Positions 1 through 9,141 of a stretch of 64,000 bases of DNA are shown here, piece by piece. Both the position numbers and the translations under genes were made by a program. Origin of the DNA: Mycolicibacterium baixiangningiae (GTDB lineage: Bacteria; Actinomycetota; Actinomycetes; Mycobacteriales; Mycobacteriaceae); contig NZ_CP066218.1 of the NCBI RefSeq assembly GCF_016313185.1, positions 2,356,001-2,420,000 of the forward strand, written 5' to 3'. The notes under the pieces were generated by a model. The model was given only the letters and a program-made list of their open reading frames with translations, had not been told where the DNA came from and ran no database searches. The stretch's first letter is position 1. Every line of letters begins with the position of its first letter.

Positions 1-1
1 C

Positions 2-1300
2 GTCCTCTACATCGACATGCGTCTGGTCGAGGGCGCAAGCCTCAAGGACGTCCTTTCCGCCAACGGCCCACTCGATGCGAAACGGGCGGCGTCGATCATC
101 GCCCAGGTCGGGGCGGCGCTCGACGCCGCGCACGCCGACGGGCTGGTGCACCGCGACGTCAAACCCGAGAACGTCCTGCTCAACCCTGACGACTTCGCCT
201 ACCTCGTCGACTTCGGGATCGCCCACACCGGCGGGGACCCCGGCGTCACGTCGACCGGGATGATCGTCGGATCGTCGGCGTACATGGCACCGGAGAGGTT
301 CAGCGGCGTACCGGTCGGCCCGCCGGCCGACGTCTACTCGCTGACCTGCCTGCTCTACGAATGCCTCACCGCTAGACCGCCCTTCGAAGCCACCGACCTG
401 GGCCAGCTCATGAGCGCCCACATGTTCGCCCCGCCGCCACGGCCGAGCATCATGCGACGCGGGATCAGCCGCGCGTTCGACGACGTCATCGCCCGCGGGA
501 TGGCCAAGCAGCCGGGGGACAGGTTTCCCACGGCTGGTGAGCTGGCCAAGGCGGCGACCGCGGCGGCGATGGTGCCCGCCGCACCCGCCGGCGCGGTGAG
601 CGCGCCGCAGCCGGGCGGCACCCGGCAGTTCTCGTCGGTGTATCCGAACCCGGCGGCCACCGGTTTCACGCCGTACCCGCCGCCCGCGCCGCGGCCCGCG
701 GCCCGGCCCGTGGCCAAAGCGCCGGCCAAGAAGAACACCGCGCAGGTGGTGCTGATCGCCTCGATCATCGTGCTGTTCGGGGTGGCCGCCGTACTGGCCG
801 CCATCCTGGCCTTCGGCAACCAGGACACCGCGCCGACCGCCCGCACGACGTTGACGCCCACCACCGCGCCGTATGACGAGAGCGTCCCGACCACGACACG
901 CTCGACCACGCCGTCCACCACGACGACGCCTTCGACCACGACGACCACACCCTCTACCTCGTCGACCGCCCCGGTGGGTGTGTCCGGCGCCGACGGGCAG
1001 GGTTTCGTCGGCCATTACGCCCGCTGCGATTCGGGCGGCTCTCCGGCGGCGATGGTGCGCACCGCGCATTCGCTGGCGATCGTGTGCCGTAACGACGACG
1101 ACGGCTACTACTACCGCGGTGAGCGGCTCAGCGACGGCGCCACGATCCAGCTGGAGGACGCGACTCCGGCCGGCGGTGGCTACGACGTGGTGGATCCGTC
1201 CGGGGGATCCCGTTACGAAGTTCGGCCCGACCGGCTCACCATCGTGAGCAACGGCCGGGCCGATACTTCAGAACGCGTTCTGGAGTACTACGCGGGCTAG
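2..1300 (+). CDS. Ser/Thr protein kinase, membrane-anchored (5' end outside window)
   Basis: This is the C-terminal part of a eukaryotic-type Ser/Thr kinase; the frame is open to the left edge, so the start and glycine-rich loop lie upstream. Visible kinase motifs are the catalytic loop HRDVKPENVLL, the DFG of the activation segment (VDFGIAH) and the APE motif (MAPERF). A Pro/Ala-rich juxtamembrane linker and one membrane segment (about 20 hydrophobic residues, near 745-810) follow, then an outside domain with a long Thr/Ser/Pro linker and a small C-terminal module containing two cysteines. This is the layout of mycobacterial PknE/PknF-type receptor kinases; the extracellular module does not look like the PknB PASTA repeats. 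The stop overlaps the convergent next gene by 4 bp. Which Pkn it is cannot be decided from this fragment. Confidence 0.93.
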   Translation, partial: VLYIDMRLVEGASLKDVLSANGPLDAKRAASIIAQVGAALDAAHADGLVHRDVKPENVLLNPDDFAYLVDFGIAHTGGDPGVTSTGMIVGSSAYMAPERFSGVPVGPPADVYSLTCLLYECLTARPPFEATDLGQLMSAHMFAPPPRPSIMRRGISRAFDDVIARGMAKQPGDRFPTAGELAKAATAAAMVPAAPAGAVSAPQPGGTRQFSSVYPNPAATGFTPYPPPAPRPAARPVAKAPAKKNTAQVVLIASIIVLFGVAAVLAAILAFGNQDTAPTARTTLTPTTAPYDESVPTTTRSTTPSTTTTPSTTTTTPSTSSTAPVGVSGADGQGFVGHYARCDSGGSPAAMVRTAHSLAIVCRNDDDGYYYRGERLSDGATIQLEDATPAGGGYDVVDPSGGSRYEVRPDRLTIVSNGRADTSERVLEYYAG

Positions 1301-1974
1301 TTCTTCGCCGCGCGCTCCTGCTGACGCTTTTCCTTCTCCGTCTGCGCGAGATCTTCGATGCGATCGGCCTGCGACCGCTTGGCGGCAGCCGCACCGGCCT
1401 TGTCGGCGGCGTCGTCGAGTTTGGTCTGGGCGATCTTCTCGACGCTCTTCTCGGTCGCCTTGATCACGGCCTCTTCCTGACGCCGCGCGGTCTCGGCGGC
1501 CTTGACGCGCTGCGCAGCGACCTGATCGGCATGCTCCTTGGCGTCGGCGGCCCGCTTCTGCGCGTTCTGCGCGGCGTTCTGCTTACGCTCGGAGGCCGTC
1601 TGACGCGCCTCCTTGATCTCTCGCTGCCGGTCCTGCTCGGCCTGCTGCTGGTCGCGCGCGGCCTGCTCACGGGTGGACTCGAGATCCGCGTCGGCCGCCT
1701 CGCGGACCGTCTCCGCGGTTGCGTCGAGCTGAGCCGCTCGGCGCAGAGCCTCACTGCGCTCGATCAGCGCGGCGCCGCGCTGCTCGACCTCGGGCGCGCA
1801 GAGCGCGTTGCCCACTGCGAGGTCGAGCATGCCGAGCGAGCGCTCGTACATCAGCCGGGCCGGGGCCTCGTCATCGAGACGGGCGACAACCCGCTCCTCG
1901 ATCACCTGCAACGGGAACCGGGCGATCTGGTACTGGAATCGCAGTACCGCGAATGGGACGTCGGTGATCTTCAT
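1297..1974 (-). CDS. Hypothetical Ala/Glu/Arg-rich coiled-coil protein
   Basis: This 225-residue protein has a short ordered N-terminus (about residues 1-75, containing IARFPLQVIEERVVARLDDE), followed by about 150 residues of uninterrupted charged Ala/Glu/Arg/Lys/Gln helix that should form a long coiled coil. There is no signal peptide or membrane segment. It lies 18 bp after a CsbD-type stress gene on the same strand and has a good ribosome site (GGAG, 7 nt before ATG), so the two are probably co-transcribed. The low-complexity helix resembles the tail of its CsbD-like neighbour, which suggests a common structural or stress role. I do not recognise a function. Confidence 0.8.
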   Translation of the reverse strand: MKITDVPFAVLRFQYQIARFPLQVIEERVVARLDDEAPARLMYERSLGMLDLAVGNALCAPEVEQRGAALIERSEALRRAAQLDATAETVREAADADLESTREQAARDQQQAEQDRQREIKEARQTASERKQNAAQNAQKRAADAKEHADQVAAQRVKAAETARRQEEAVIKATEKSVEKIAQTKLDDAADKAGAAAAKRSQADRIEDLAQTEKEKRQQERAAKN

Positions 1975-1992
1975 CGATTACTCCTGGATCTT

Positions 1993-2559
1993 CTATCGCT
2001 GGTCGGGGATGTCGGCGTCGGCGGCCAGTTCATCGGCCTCCCGACGGATGCGCTCGGCTTCCGCCTTCGCACTCGCGGCGGTCTGGATGGCGTCACTACG
2101 CTCGGAGACGGCCTCGGCGACCTCCGCGGCAGCGTCCACCTTCTCCGCGCTCGCCTCGGCTTCGGCCTGCTCGACGCGGCGCTGGGCTTCGACCTCCGCC
2201 TGCGAGGCGTCGCGAGCCGCGCGTTGCGCCGCGGCCTGCTCGGCCTGGCGCTTCTGCGCGGCCTGATCCGCGCGTGCCTCGCTCTCGGCGGCCGCGGTCT
2301 CGGCGTTCACGGCGATGCGCTCCTGTGCACCCTCGCGCCTCGCCTCGGCGACCTCCTGGCGCGCCTGCTCGGCCTCGGCGTCGGCGACTGCCTCTACCGC
2401 GTTGGCTTCTTTGCGCTCCTTGGCCTGTGTCTGGTCCAGCTGGCCCTCGGCAGTCAGCGAATCGTTGCCGGTCACGGCGCCGACGACTTCTTTCGCCTTG
2501 CCCTTGACCGAGTCGATGAGACCCTTGCGAGCCTGGTCGGCCTTGTTGTTCTCAGTCAT
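1993..2559 (-). CDS. CsbD-family stress protein with long coiled-coil tail
   Basis: Residues 1-45 match the CsbD fold: a region rich in K/A/D/G with KGLIDSVKGKAKEVVGAVTGN and then LTAEGQLDQTQ, typical of small general-stress proteins. The family is usually about 60-70 residues; this one is 188 because it carries about 130 residues of Ala/Glu/Arg/Gln coiled coil. It is cytoplasmic, with no signal peptide. A GGGG ribosome site lies close to the ATG. It heads an operon with the coiled-coil gene downstream. CsbD proteins are generally induced by general-stress sigma factors; the biochemical role is unknown in the family. Confidence 0.85.
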   Translation of the reverse strand: MTENNKADQARKGLIDSVKGKAKEVVGAVTGNDSLTAEGQLDQTQAKERKEANAVEAVADAEAEQARQEVAEARREGAQERIAVNAETAAAESEARADQAAQKRQAEQAAAQRAARDASQAEVEAQRRVEQAEAEASAEKVDAAAEVAEAVSERSDAIQTAASAKAEAERIRREADELAADADIPDQR

Positions 2560-2762
2560 CTAGTCCCCTCAGTAGGTATCGGGGGCAGCATTCCCGGCTC
2601 AAGGCCGATCAACACGTCAGTGTGGCCTGGACCACTTTCCGAATCCGAGCGACTGCGCGGCGCGTGAACAGAACAGCGCGATTGAGAAATTGCAAAGCGG
2701 GGTAAGATGGGGGACGAAGCTGTGAACAGCCTAAACAGCTTGGCGTGCGGAGGACAGCGAAC

Positions 2763-3056
2763 ATGTATACCAATGAATTTCCTGAGGAAACCCTTCGAAA
2801 CAACTTTGAATTCTGGTTGTGTGAAGCGATCCGCACCGGTGCTCGCAGCGCGCATCTGCAGCCCCTCACGCCGCTGACCGCACAGACCTGGCAGGCGATC
2901 GACGAGGTGGCCGACGCCGCTGCCGCGGTGGGAGGCCAGTCCGCGCACGTCGCGCGCCTGCAGAATGTGGTGCTCGCCGCCCGCGATCAGTTCGCTCATC
3001 AGCTCGACGGCACCCACCGTGCACCCCAGCCGCTCCTCGGCCGGGTGGCCAGCTAG
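2763..3056 (+). CDS. Small conserved-looking hypothetical protein
   Basis: This 97-residue protein (start MYTNEFPEETLRNNFEF) is acidic and helical, with no membrane segment. I chose the ATG at 2763 because GGAGG sits at 2749-2753, 9 nt upstream; an in-frame start 18 bp earlier has no such site. It is a single gene, divergent from the CsbD gene; the 203 bp between them should hold both promoters. The A/T-rich first codons differ from the GC-rich neighbours. Function is not recognised. Confidence 0.72.
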   Translation: MYTNEFPEETLRNNFEFWLCEAIRTGARSAHLQPLTPLTAQTWQAIDEVADAAAAVGGQSAHVARLQNVVLAARDQFAHQLDGTHRAPQPLLGRVAS

Positions 3057-3258
3057 CCCGCGCCCTGCGCTAAACAACGGGTGACGGCGACGATGAGCCG
3101 TCCCCTTTGTAGACGCCTGCGTCAGCACCTTCCGGCAAACCGTCTCGGGTCGATCACGAAGCCGTTGCGGTTCCCTCGCTGATACGGCTGGCATTACCCA
3201 TGGGTCACTACTGTCACAGTGGTATCTCGCCGCGTGCGACGGGCCCGAAAGGTGTGAC

Positions 3259-4575
3259 ATGCCGGCCATTCGACGACTGGCGGCGCTGACCGTGGCGTCG
3301 ACGACCGCGGTGTCGCTGGTCCTGTCGATCGTGACCAGCCCTCCCGCCGCCGCAGATCCGTGTTCTGCTCCGGTCGCGGCGCCGTCGGCGCGTGGCGCGA
3401 ATCCCGGCATCGCGTCGCCGAAGTTCCCCGTCCTGCACGTGCCGATCGGCCGCAAACCGGCGCCGCAGACCACCGCTGCGGAGGCCGCGCAGTCCGACGC
3501 CGCCGTCGCACCCGAAACCGCGGCGAGGGCGGCGGCCGCTCCCGCAGCGTCCGGCGCGAGCGTCGTCGACACGATCGTCGGCCCGGACTCCGACTCGTAC
3601 AAGCGGTTCGGCATCTCCGGTGCCGACCTCGGCATCCTCTGGGACAACGGGCATTCCGGCGCGCAGCGCCAGGTCCTGATCGCGTTCGGCGACACGTTCG
3701 GCAACTGCACCCTGCCCGACCAGGAATGGCGGAAGAACACCCTGTTCCGCAGTTCGACCAAGGCACCGTCGAACGGGCTCGACGTCGCGAGCCCCGTACC
3801 CGGCGACCGGTTCGGCGGTTCGCCGGCCACCGCCGACCGGCCGAACTTCTCACGCCAGGTGATCCAGAGCCTCAAACTGGCGGCCACGGAGGTCACCGTC
3901 ATCCCCACCGCCGGAATCTCCGTCGGCACAAGGCAGTACGTCAACTTCATGTCGGTCAGCCAGTGGGGCGCGCCGGGGCAGTGGTCCACGAACTTCTCGG
4001 CCGTGGCGGTGTCCGACGACAACGGCGAGACGTGGACCGTGCCGCGCACCAGCATCCGCCCCAGTTGGTTCAACACCGTACCGGGCGTGCAGTTCGTGTG
4101 GGGTGACCAGAACTTCCAGATGGGCGCCTACCTACGCCACAACGGTTACGTCTACGCCTACGGGACCGGCGCCGGGCGCGGCGGCATGCCGTTCCTGTCC
4201 CGCGTCAGCGAGAGCGCGGTCGCCGACAAATCCGCCTACGAGTACTACACGCCGTTCGGCTGGCTGAAGGGCTTCCCATTCCTCGCCATCCAGGTGGTGT
4301 GGGCCCCGGGCAGTGAGATGTCGGTGGCGTGGAACGACTACGTGAAGAAATTCGTGATGCTGTACACCAACACGGCGAGCAACGTCGTGATGCGGACCGC
4401 CGACAAGCCCGAGGGCCCGTGGAGTTCAGCCAAGACGATCGCGACCTCGGCTGCGGTGCCCGGCGGCATCTACGCCCCCTATATCCACCCGTGGTCGACG
4501 GGCAGTGACTTGTACTTCACGCTGTCGCGCTGGTCGGACTACAGCACGCTGCTCATGCACACCTCGCTGGGTTAG
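3259..4575 (+). CDS. Secreted DUF4185 protein, candidate endo-D-arabinanase (GH183)
   Basis: This 438-residue protein has a Sec signal peptide (about residues 1-33, cleavage after PPAAA). A low-complexity Ala/Pro stretch follows, then a DUF4185 domain from about residue 105 with the repeated blades of a beta-propeller (IAFGDTFGNC, VSVSQWG-type strands, NTASNVVMRTADKPEGPWS, APYIHPW). From memory, DUF4185 proteins are now glycoside hydrolase family GH183, endo-acting enzymes on the D-arabinan of arabinogalactan/lipoarabinomannan, so a cell-wall turnover role is likely. That assignment is family-level; catalytic acids were not identified here. The stop overlaps the convergent cysteine-repeat gene by 4 bp. 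About 200 bp upstream hold no gene. Confidence 0.85.
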   Translation: MPAIRRLAALTVASTTAVSLVLSIVTSPPAAADPCSAPVAAPSARGANPGIASPKFPVLHVPIGRKPAPQTTAAEAAQSDAAVAPETAARAAAAPAASGASVVDTIVGPDSDSYKRFGISGADLGILWDNGHSGAQRQVLIAFGDTFGNCTLPDQEWRKNTLFRSSTKAPSNGLDVASPVPGDRFGGSPATADRPNFSRQVIQSLKLAATEVTVIPTAGISVGTRQYVNFMSVSQWGAPGQWSTNFSAVAVSDDNGETWTVPRTSIRPSWFNTVPGVQFVWGDQNFQMGAYLRHNGYVYAYGTGAGRGGMPFLSRVSESAVADKSAYEYYTPFGWLKGFPFLAIQVVWAPGSEMSVAWNDYVKKFVMLYTNTASNVVMRTADKPEGPWSSAKTIATSAAVPGGIYAPYIHPWSTGSDLYFTLSRWSDYSTLLMHTSLG

Positions 4576-4925
4576 ACGTGCACGTCCCGCACACCGACCG
4601 CGTTGCGCAGCCCTGAGCAGTTGTAACAGCCAACGCAGCCAACACAATTCGAGCAGTTCGCGCAGCCGATACATGCCAGGCACCTGGTGCACGCGAAGCA
4701 GCCCACACATGCCAGGCACGCGCTCATCGCGAACGACAATGCGACGAGGGCACTTCCGGCGATCGCTGCACTGTTGACGGTGGCCATCGAGCCGGTCACC
4801 CCGGCACTGTTCACGGTGCCCATCGAGCCCGACACGCCGGCGCTGGTCACCGTGGCCAACGAACCGGCCACTCCCGCGCTGGACCGCGTCGCCTTCGACC
4901 TGACCACACCCCGCGACCGCTTCAT
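4572..4925 (-). CDS. Triplet-repeat protein with Cys at every third residue
   Basis: This 117-residue protein is of a type I do not recognise. After a basic N-terminus, the sequence from residue 16 to about 105 is a continuous period-3 repeat. Residues 16-63 are four 12-residue units (first unit SAGVAGSLATVT, then SAGVSGSMGTVN and two variants) with Ser/Val/Thr in phase. Residues 70-103 hold twelve cysteines spaced exactly three apart (C70, C73 ... C103) with mostly small or hydrophobic partners. A constant small residue in phase suggests a narrow solenoid or polyglycine-II-like helix with a cysteine ladder, possibly metal- or thiol-active; that is inference. Its ATG overlaps the stop of the upstream SDR gene (ATGA), so it is translationally coupled and is the last gene of a six-gene operon. 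Confidence 0.75.
   Translation of the reverse strand: MKRSRGVVRSKATRSSAGVAGSLATVTSAGVSGSMGTVNSAGVTGSMATVNSAAIAGSALVALSFAMSACLACVGCFACTRCLACIGCANCSNCVGCVGCYNCSGLRNAVGVRDVHV
4737..4880 (-). repeat. Four 36-bp tandem coding repeats
   Basis: This stretch encodes four 12-residue units of the triplet-repeat protein. The three upstream units are similar at DNA level, each containing a variant of CACGGTG(G/C)CCATCGAGCC on the + strand; the fourth has diverged. The pattern points to growth by tandem duplication. Confidence 0.8.
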
Positions 4926-5662
4926 CCCGCCGTCTTCCCGTTGTCCACCACGTACACCGCGCCGTGCACCGCCGCGGCGTCATCGCTGGCCAGGAACGCG
5001 ATGGTCTTGGCGACGTCGGCGACATCCATCATGCCCCGGGGTGCGGCGATGCGCATGATGAGGTTCCAGTCCGCCTCCTCCGGCGCGGCGAACTCCGTCG
5101 TCTGCGGGGTGACCATCCCGCCGGGGCAGACGGCGTTGACCCGCAACCGATCCGCGGTGAACTCGATGGCCAGCGCGCGGGTCAGCCCGACCAGGCCGTG
5201 CTTGGCGGCGCAGTAGCCCGCCGAGTACACCTCACCCTCGATACCCGCGATGGATGCCACGTTGACGATGCTGCCGCCGGAGGAGAGCAGATGCGGCAGC
5301 GCCGCGCGGCACAGGTAGAACGGGCCGTTGAGGTTGACCGCGAGATCCTGGTCCCAGTCCGTGTCGGACATCGTCGGCGTATGCCGCATCTGGTGGTAAC
5401 CGGCCACATTGGCCAGCACGTCGAGGCGGCCGAACTTCTCGACACAGTCGTCGACCGCCTGGCGGCAGGCCTGCGGTGAGATGATGTCGACGGAGGAGTA
5501 CGCGCCGCCGGGCACATCGGCGAACACCGACGCCATCCGCTCGGCATCGCGCGAGATGCCGAATACGGTGGCGCCGCGCTCGGCGAACAGCTTCGCCGTC
5601 GCCGCACCCAGTCCGGACGACGCGCCGGTCACCAAAGCCACCTTGCCGCTGAGCTGTGTCAT
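4922..5662 (-). CDS. SDR-family NAD(P)-dependent oxidoreductase
   Basis: This 246-residue classical short-chain dehydrogenase has a Rossmann glycine motif TGASSGLGAA near residue 12, NVAG near residue 87, and the catalytic Ser with a YxxxK-type motif (YSAGYCAAKHG) near residue 150. The substrate is not predictable. I start it at the ATG at 5662 (MTQLSGKVALVTG), since anything upstream runs into the ABC gene. It lies 13 bp behind the ABC ATPase gene, and its stop overlaps the start of the cysteine-repeat gene (ATGA), so importer, SDR and repeat protein form one transcription unit. An SDR inside a peptide-importer operon suggests that the imported ligand is oxidised or reduced. Confidence 0.93.
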   Translation of the reverse strand: MTQLSGKVALVTGASSGLGAATAKLFAERGATVFGISRDAERMASVFADVPGGAYSSVDIISPQACRQAVDDCVEKFGRLDVLANVAGYHQMRHTPTMSDTDWDQDLAVNLNGPFYLCRAALPHLLSSGGSIVNVASIAGIEGEVYSAGYCAAKHGLVGLTRALAIEFTADRLRVNAVCPGGMVTPQTTEFAAPEEADWNLIMRIAAPRGMMDVADVAKTIAFLASDDAAAVHGAVYVVDNGKTAG

Positions 5663-5675
5663 GGCAACGACTGTC

Positions 5676-7289
5676 TCACGCGGAGGTTCGGGGCCGGGCG
5701 GGCGGCACGGCCGCGAGCAGGTCCCTGGTGTAGGGCTGTTCGGGTGCGGCGAACAACTCGGCCGCCGGACGGTACTCGACCGCCACACCGTCGCGCATCA
5801 CCAGCACGTCGTGACTCATCCGCTGGATGACCGCGAGGTCGTGACCGATGAACAGATAGGTCAGCCCGAGATCACGCTGCAGGCGGGTGAGCAGGTCGAG
5901 CACCTTCGACTGCACCGAGACATCAAGCGAGGCAGTCGATTCGTCGAGGATCAGCAAATCCGGTTCGGTGGCCAGGGCGCGGGCGATGCTCACTCGCTGG
6001 CGCTGACCGCCGGAGAGTTCGTGCGGATAGCGCGAGGCGAATTCCGCGGGCAGGCCGACGAGGTCGAGCAGTTCGGCGACCCGCGCCCCCCGGCCGGCCC
6101 GACCGTCTGCCAGCTTGTGCACCGCCAGCGGTTCGCCGATCGCGGCGCCCACGCGCATCCGGGAGTTCAGCGAGGAGAACGGATCCTGGAACACCAGGCT
6201 GATCCGCCGCCGCAACTTCTTCTCGTCGGCGCCGCGAACCCCGAACACGTCGACGCCGTCGAGGGTCGCCGACCCGGCGTCCGGGCTCACCAGGCCGGTG
6301 AGCGCCGCGGCGACCGTCGACTTCCCGGAGCCGGACTCGCCGACCAGTCCGAGCGTGCTGCCGCGGCGAAGGCTGAATGAAAGATCCTGCACCGCATGCA
6401 CGGTCGACCGGCCGGTGGGGCCGGACACGTCGAATCGGACGTCGAGGCCCTCGACCTGCAGCAGTACCGGGGCGGCCGGATCGGCCGGCGGGGGACCGTC
6501 GCCGCCGACGAGTGGACGCGCCGCCAGCAGTTCCCGGGTGTACGCGTGCTGCGGACGGTCGAACACGTCGAGCACCGCCGCCTGCTCCACCGCGGCGCCG
6601 TTCTGGAGGACGGTGACATCATCGGCGACCTGCCCGATCACCCCGAGATCGTGGCTGATCCACACGACCGCGGTACCGAAGTCGCGCTGCAGATCCCGCA
6701 CCAACTCGATGATCTGCGCCTGCGTGGTGACGTCGAGCGCAGTGGTCGGTTCGTCGGCGATCACCAGTTCCGGATCGCACGCCAGCGCGATCGCGATCAT
6801 CACGCGCTGGCGCTGACCGCCCGACAACTGGTGCGGATAGGAGTCCAGCCGGCGCTGCGCCTCGGGCAGGCCGACCGCGGTGAGCAGTTCCAGGGCCCGT
6901 TCGCGCGCCTGTCGGCGCGTCATGTTCCTGTGCGCCTCGAGGGATTCGGTGATCTGGCGTTCCAGCGTCAGCAGCGGATTGAGCGACGTGCCGGGATCCT
7001 GGAACACGAAACCGATGCGCCCGCCGTGCACGGCGCGAAGGGTGCGGGCCGACGCGCCGACCAACTGTGTCGTCGACTGCCCACCGAGCAGGCTGGACCC
7101 ACTGACCGTCGCCCCCGGTGCGTCCAGCAGGCCCGTCGCGGCCAGCACGGTCATCGACTTCCCCGAGCCGGATTCACCGACGATGCCCAGCGTCTTCTCC
7201 CGTTCGACGGAGAACGAGATGCCGCGCACGATGTCGCGCCGGCCGATCCGCACCGCGAGATCGGCGACGTCGAGGACAGGTCCGCTCAT
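5676..7289 (-). CDS. ABC transporter, fused double ATPase (peptide/nickel type)
   Basis: This 537-residue protein has two complete ATP-binding domains in one chain, equivalent to DppD plus DppF. Domain 1 (about 1-250) has Walker A GESGSGKS, signature LSGGQRQR and Walker B ELVIADEP. Domain 2 (about 265-537) has [17 protein letters not shown] and LLILDEST. The region after each signature has the oligopeptide-transporter family look. The ATG at 7289 overlaps the stop of the permease gene upstream (ATGA). It energises import by the two permeases encoded upstream in the same operon. Domain fusions of this kind are common in actinobacteria. Confidence 0.96.
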   Translation of the reverse strand: MSGPVLDVADLAVRIGRRDIVRGISFSVEREKTLGIVGESGSGKSMTVLAATGLLDAPGATVSGSSLLGGQSTTQLVGASARTLRAVHGGRIGFVFQDPGTSLNPLLTLERQITESLEAHRNMTRRQARERALELLTAVGLPEAQRRLDSYPHQLSGGQRQRVMIAIALACDPELVIADEPTTALDVTTQAQIIELVRDLQRDFGTAVVWISHDLGVIGQVADDVTVLQNGAAVEQAAVLDVFDRPQHAYTRELLAARPLVGGDGPPPADPAAPVLLQVEGLDVRFDVSGPTGRSTVHAVQDLSFSLRRGSTLGLVGESGSGKSTVAAALTGLVSPDAGSATLDGVDVFGVRGADEKKLRRRISLVFQDPFSSLNSRMRVGAAIGEPLAVHKLADGRAGRGARVAELLDLVGLPAEFASRYPHELSGGQRQRVSIARALATEPDLLILDESTASLDVSVQSKVLDLLTRLQRDLGLTYLFIGHDLAVIQRMSHDVLVMRDGVAVEYRPAAELFAAPEQPYTRDLLAAVPPARPRTSA

Positions 7290-8176
7290 TGCTTTCTCCG
7301 CGCCTCGATCATGGTGCGCTGCTTGGGGTCCAGCACGTCGCGCAATCCGTCGCCGAGCAGGTTGAACGCCAGCACGATGACGAAGATCGCCGCCCCGGGG
7401 AACACCGCCATCCACCACGCGAGGGTGACGAAACCCTGGGAATCGAAGATCATCCGTCCCAGCGAGGGCTGCGGCGGCTGGATGCCGAGACCCAGGAACG
7501 ACAGCGCGGCCTCCGACAGGATCGCGAACGCCAGCGAGATCGAGGTCTGCACGATCAGCGGCCCCGAGATGTTGGGCAGCACATGGCGGGTGAGGATGTA
7601 GAAGTGGCCGGTGCCCATCGTGCGCGACACCGCCACATACGGTTCCACGCGCACCGACAGCGTGCTCGCCCGCGACACCCGGGCGAAGATCGGCGTGTAG
7701 ACGATGCCGATCGCCAGGATCGTCGTCGTCACCCCGGGCCCGAGGATCGCCACCACCGCCAGCGCGAGCAGCAGCACCGGGAACGCGAACATCACGTCGA
7801 CGATCCGCATGAACACGGTGTCGAGCCACCCGCCGCGGTACCCCGCGAGCACCCCGATCGTCACGCCGACCACGACCGCGAACGCCACACTGACGACGGC
7901 CACCCGCATGGACGCCTGGATCGCGACGAGCACGCGGGAGAACACGTCACGGCCGAGTTCGTCGGTGCCGAACCAGTGTGCGCCGCTGGGGGACTGCAGG
8001 GCGTTCGGCACATCGATGTCGTTGATGCCGTACGGGATCAACCAGTGGGCGAACAACGCGATCACGACGACCACGGTGAGGATCACCGCGCTGACGACCG
8101 TGACGGGGTTGCCGAGCAGCAGCCGCCACCCCGCAATTCGAGTCGCGGTTCCCGTCCCTTCGGCCGGGGCGGTCAT
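7286..8176 (-). CDS. ABC transporter permease (DppC-like)
   Basis: This 296-residue inner-membrane permease of the peptide/nickel class has a first membrane segment near residues 30-48, then the periplasmic WFGTDELGRDVFSRVL motif typical of DppC/OppC, and further segments from about residue 90. The cytoplasmic EAA loop for docking the ATPase is seen around EAALSFLGLGIQPPQPSLG. It overlaps by 4 bp with genes on both sides (ATGA), so it is strictly coupled. It pairs with the DppB-like permease to form the channel. Confidence 0.96.
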   Translation of the reverse strand: MTAPAEGTGTATRIAGWRLLLGNPVTVVSAVILTVVVVIALFAHWLIPYGINDIDVPNALQSPSGAHWFGTDELGRDVFSRVLVAIQASMRVAVVSVAFAVVVGVTIGVLAGYRGGWLDTVFMRIVDVMFAFPVLLLALAVVAILGPGVTTTILAIGIVYTPIFARVSRASTLSVRVEPYVAVSRTMGTGHFYILTRHVLPNISGPLIVQTSISLAFAILSEAALSFLGLGIQPPQPSLGRMIFDSQGFVTLAWWMAVFPGAAIFVIVLAFNLLGDGLRDVLDPKQRTMIEARRKQ

Positions 8177-9141
8177 GACAGCCGGATCCGCGGGTCGACG
8201 ACCGCGTACAGCACGTCCACGATCAGGTTGATGAGCAGGAACAGCGCGGCCATCAACAGCACCGCGCCCTGGATGACGGGATAGTCACGGGCGGCGACGG
8301 CGTTGTAGACCAGTCTGCCCAGCCCCGGCCAGGCGAAGACGACCTCGACCACGATGACGCCGCCCAGGATCGTGGCGAGTTGGATGCCGGTGATGGTGAG
8401 CACCGGGATCAGCGCGTTGCGCACCGTGTGGCGCAGGGTGACCACCTTCGGCGGCAGCCCCTTGGACCGGGCGGTGCGCACGTATCCCATCGACGCCACC
8501 TCGAGCACCGCCGACCGGATATAGCGGGTCATGATCGCCGCCGCCACCAACCCCACGGTCAACCCGGGCAGGATGACGTGGCGCACCCATCCGGTCGGAT
8601 CGTCGAACAGCGGCCGGTACCCCGACGTCGGCAGCCATCCGAGTGTCGACGAGAAGAGCGCGATCAGCAGGATGCCCAGCCAGAAGTCCGGGACCGAGAC
8701 GCCGAATTGACTGGTGATCCGCACGATCGCATCGCTGGCGCGGCCCTCGCGCAGCGCCGCCCAGATCCCGGCGGGTACCGCGATGATCATGGCGAACACG
8801 ATGCCGACCAGACCGAGCGACACCGTCGCCGGCAATCGGTCGAGCAGGGTGGCGGTGACCGGGTCACCGTTGCGGAAGCTCACGCCGAGGTTCCCGGTCA
8901 GCGCGTTGCCCAGGTAACTGAAGAACTGCACGATCAGCGGGCGGTCCAGACCGCTGGCCGACCGCAGGGCCTCGTAGGCCTCCGGGGTGTAGCGGGTGCC
9001 CAGCGCGATACGGACCGGGTCGCCGGGCACCAATTGCACGAGCGCGAAGACCACGATCACCACACCGATCAGCACCACCAGCGAGTAGGCGACGCGGCGG
9101 GCGAGGAAGCGCGCGACGGGGTGGGACACCAGGGTGCTCAC
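8173..9141 (-). CDS. ABC transporter permease (DppB-like)
   Basis: This 322-residue integral membrane protein has the DppB/OppB N-terminus (first membrane helix about 20-40, then VPGDPVRIALG). The typical permease core contains the EAA-type loop around GLPPKVVTLRHTVRNALIPV. About six membrane segments are present. The ATG at 9141 overlaps the stop of the lipoprotein gene, and its own stop overlaps the next permease start. It is the second half of the importer channel. Confidence 0.96.
   Translation of the reverse strand: MSTLVSHPVARFLARRVAYSLVVLIGVVIVVFALVQLVPGDPVRIALGTRYTPEAYEALRSASGLDRPLIVQFFSYLGNALTGNLGVSFRNGDPVTATLLDRLPATVSLGLVGIVFAMIIAVPAGIWAALREGRASDAIVRITSQFGVSVPDFWLGILLIALFSSTLGWLPTSGYRPLFDDPTGWVRHVILPGLTVGLVAAAIMTRYIRSAVLEVASMGYVRTARSKGLPPKVVTLRHTVRNALIPVLTITGIQLATILGGVIVVEVVFAWPGLGRLVYNAVAARDYPVIQGAVLLMAALFLLINLIVDVLYAVVDPRIRLS

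Noticed and set aside
1531..2667. Long plus-strand open frame across the two coiled-coil genes
   Set aside because: Leu/Arg-rich antisense of Ala/Glu-rich helices; the CsbD motif is on the minus strand.
2556..4076. Long open frame on the minus strand opposite the DUF4185 gene
   Set aside because: It reads as a low-complexity shadow of the secreted protein gene with no family motif or ribosome site.
4572..4925. Cysteine-repeat gene as a RiPP or mycofactocin-like precursor
   Set aside because: No radical SAM, cyclase, or protease gene is nearby, and the repeat is regular over 90 residues, unlike a leader-core precursor.
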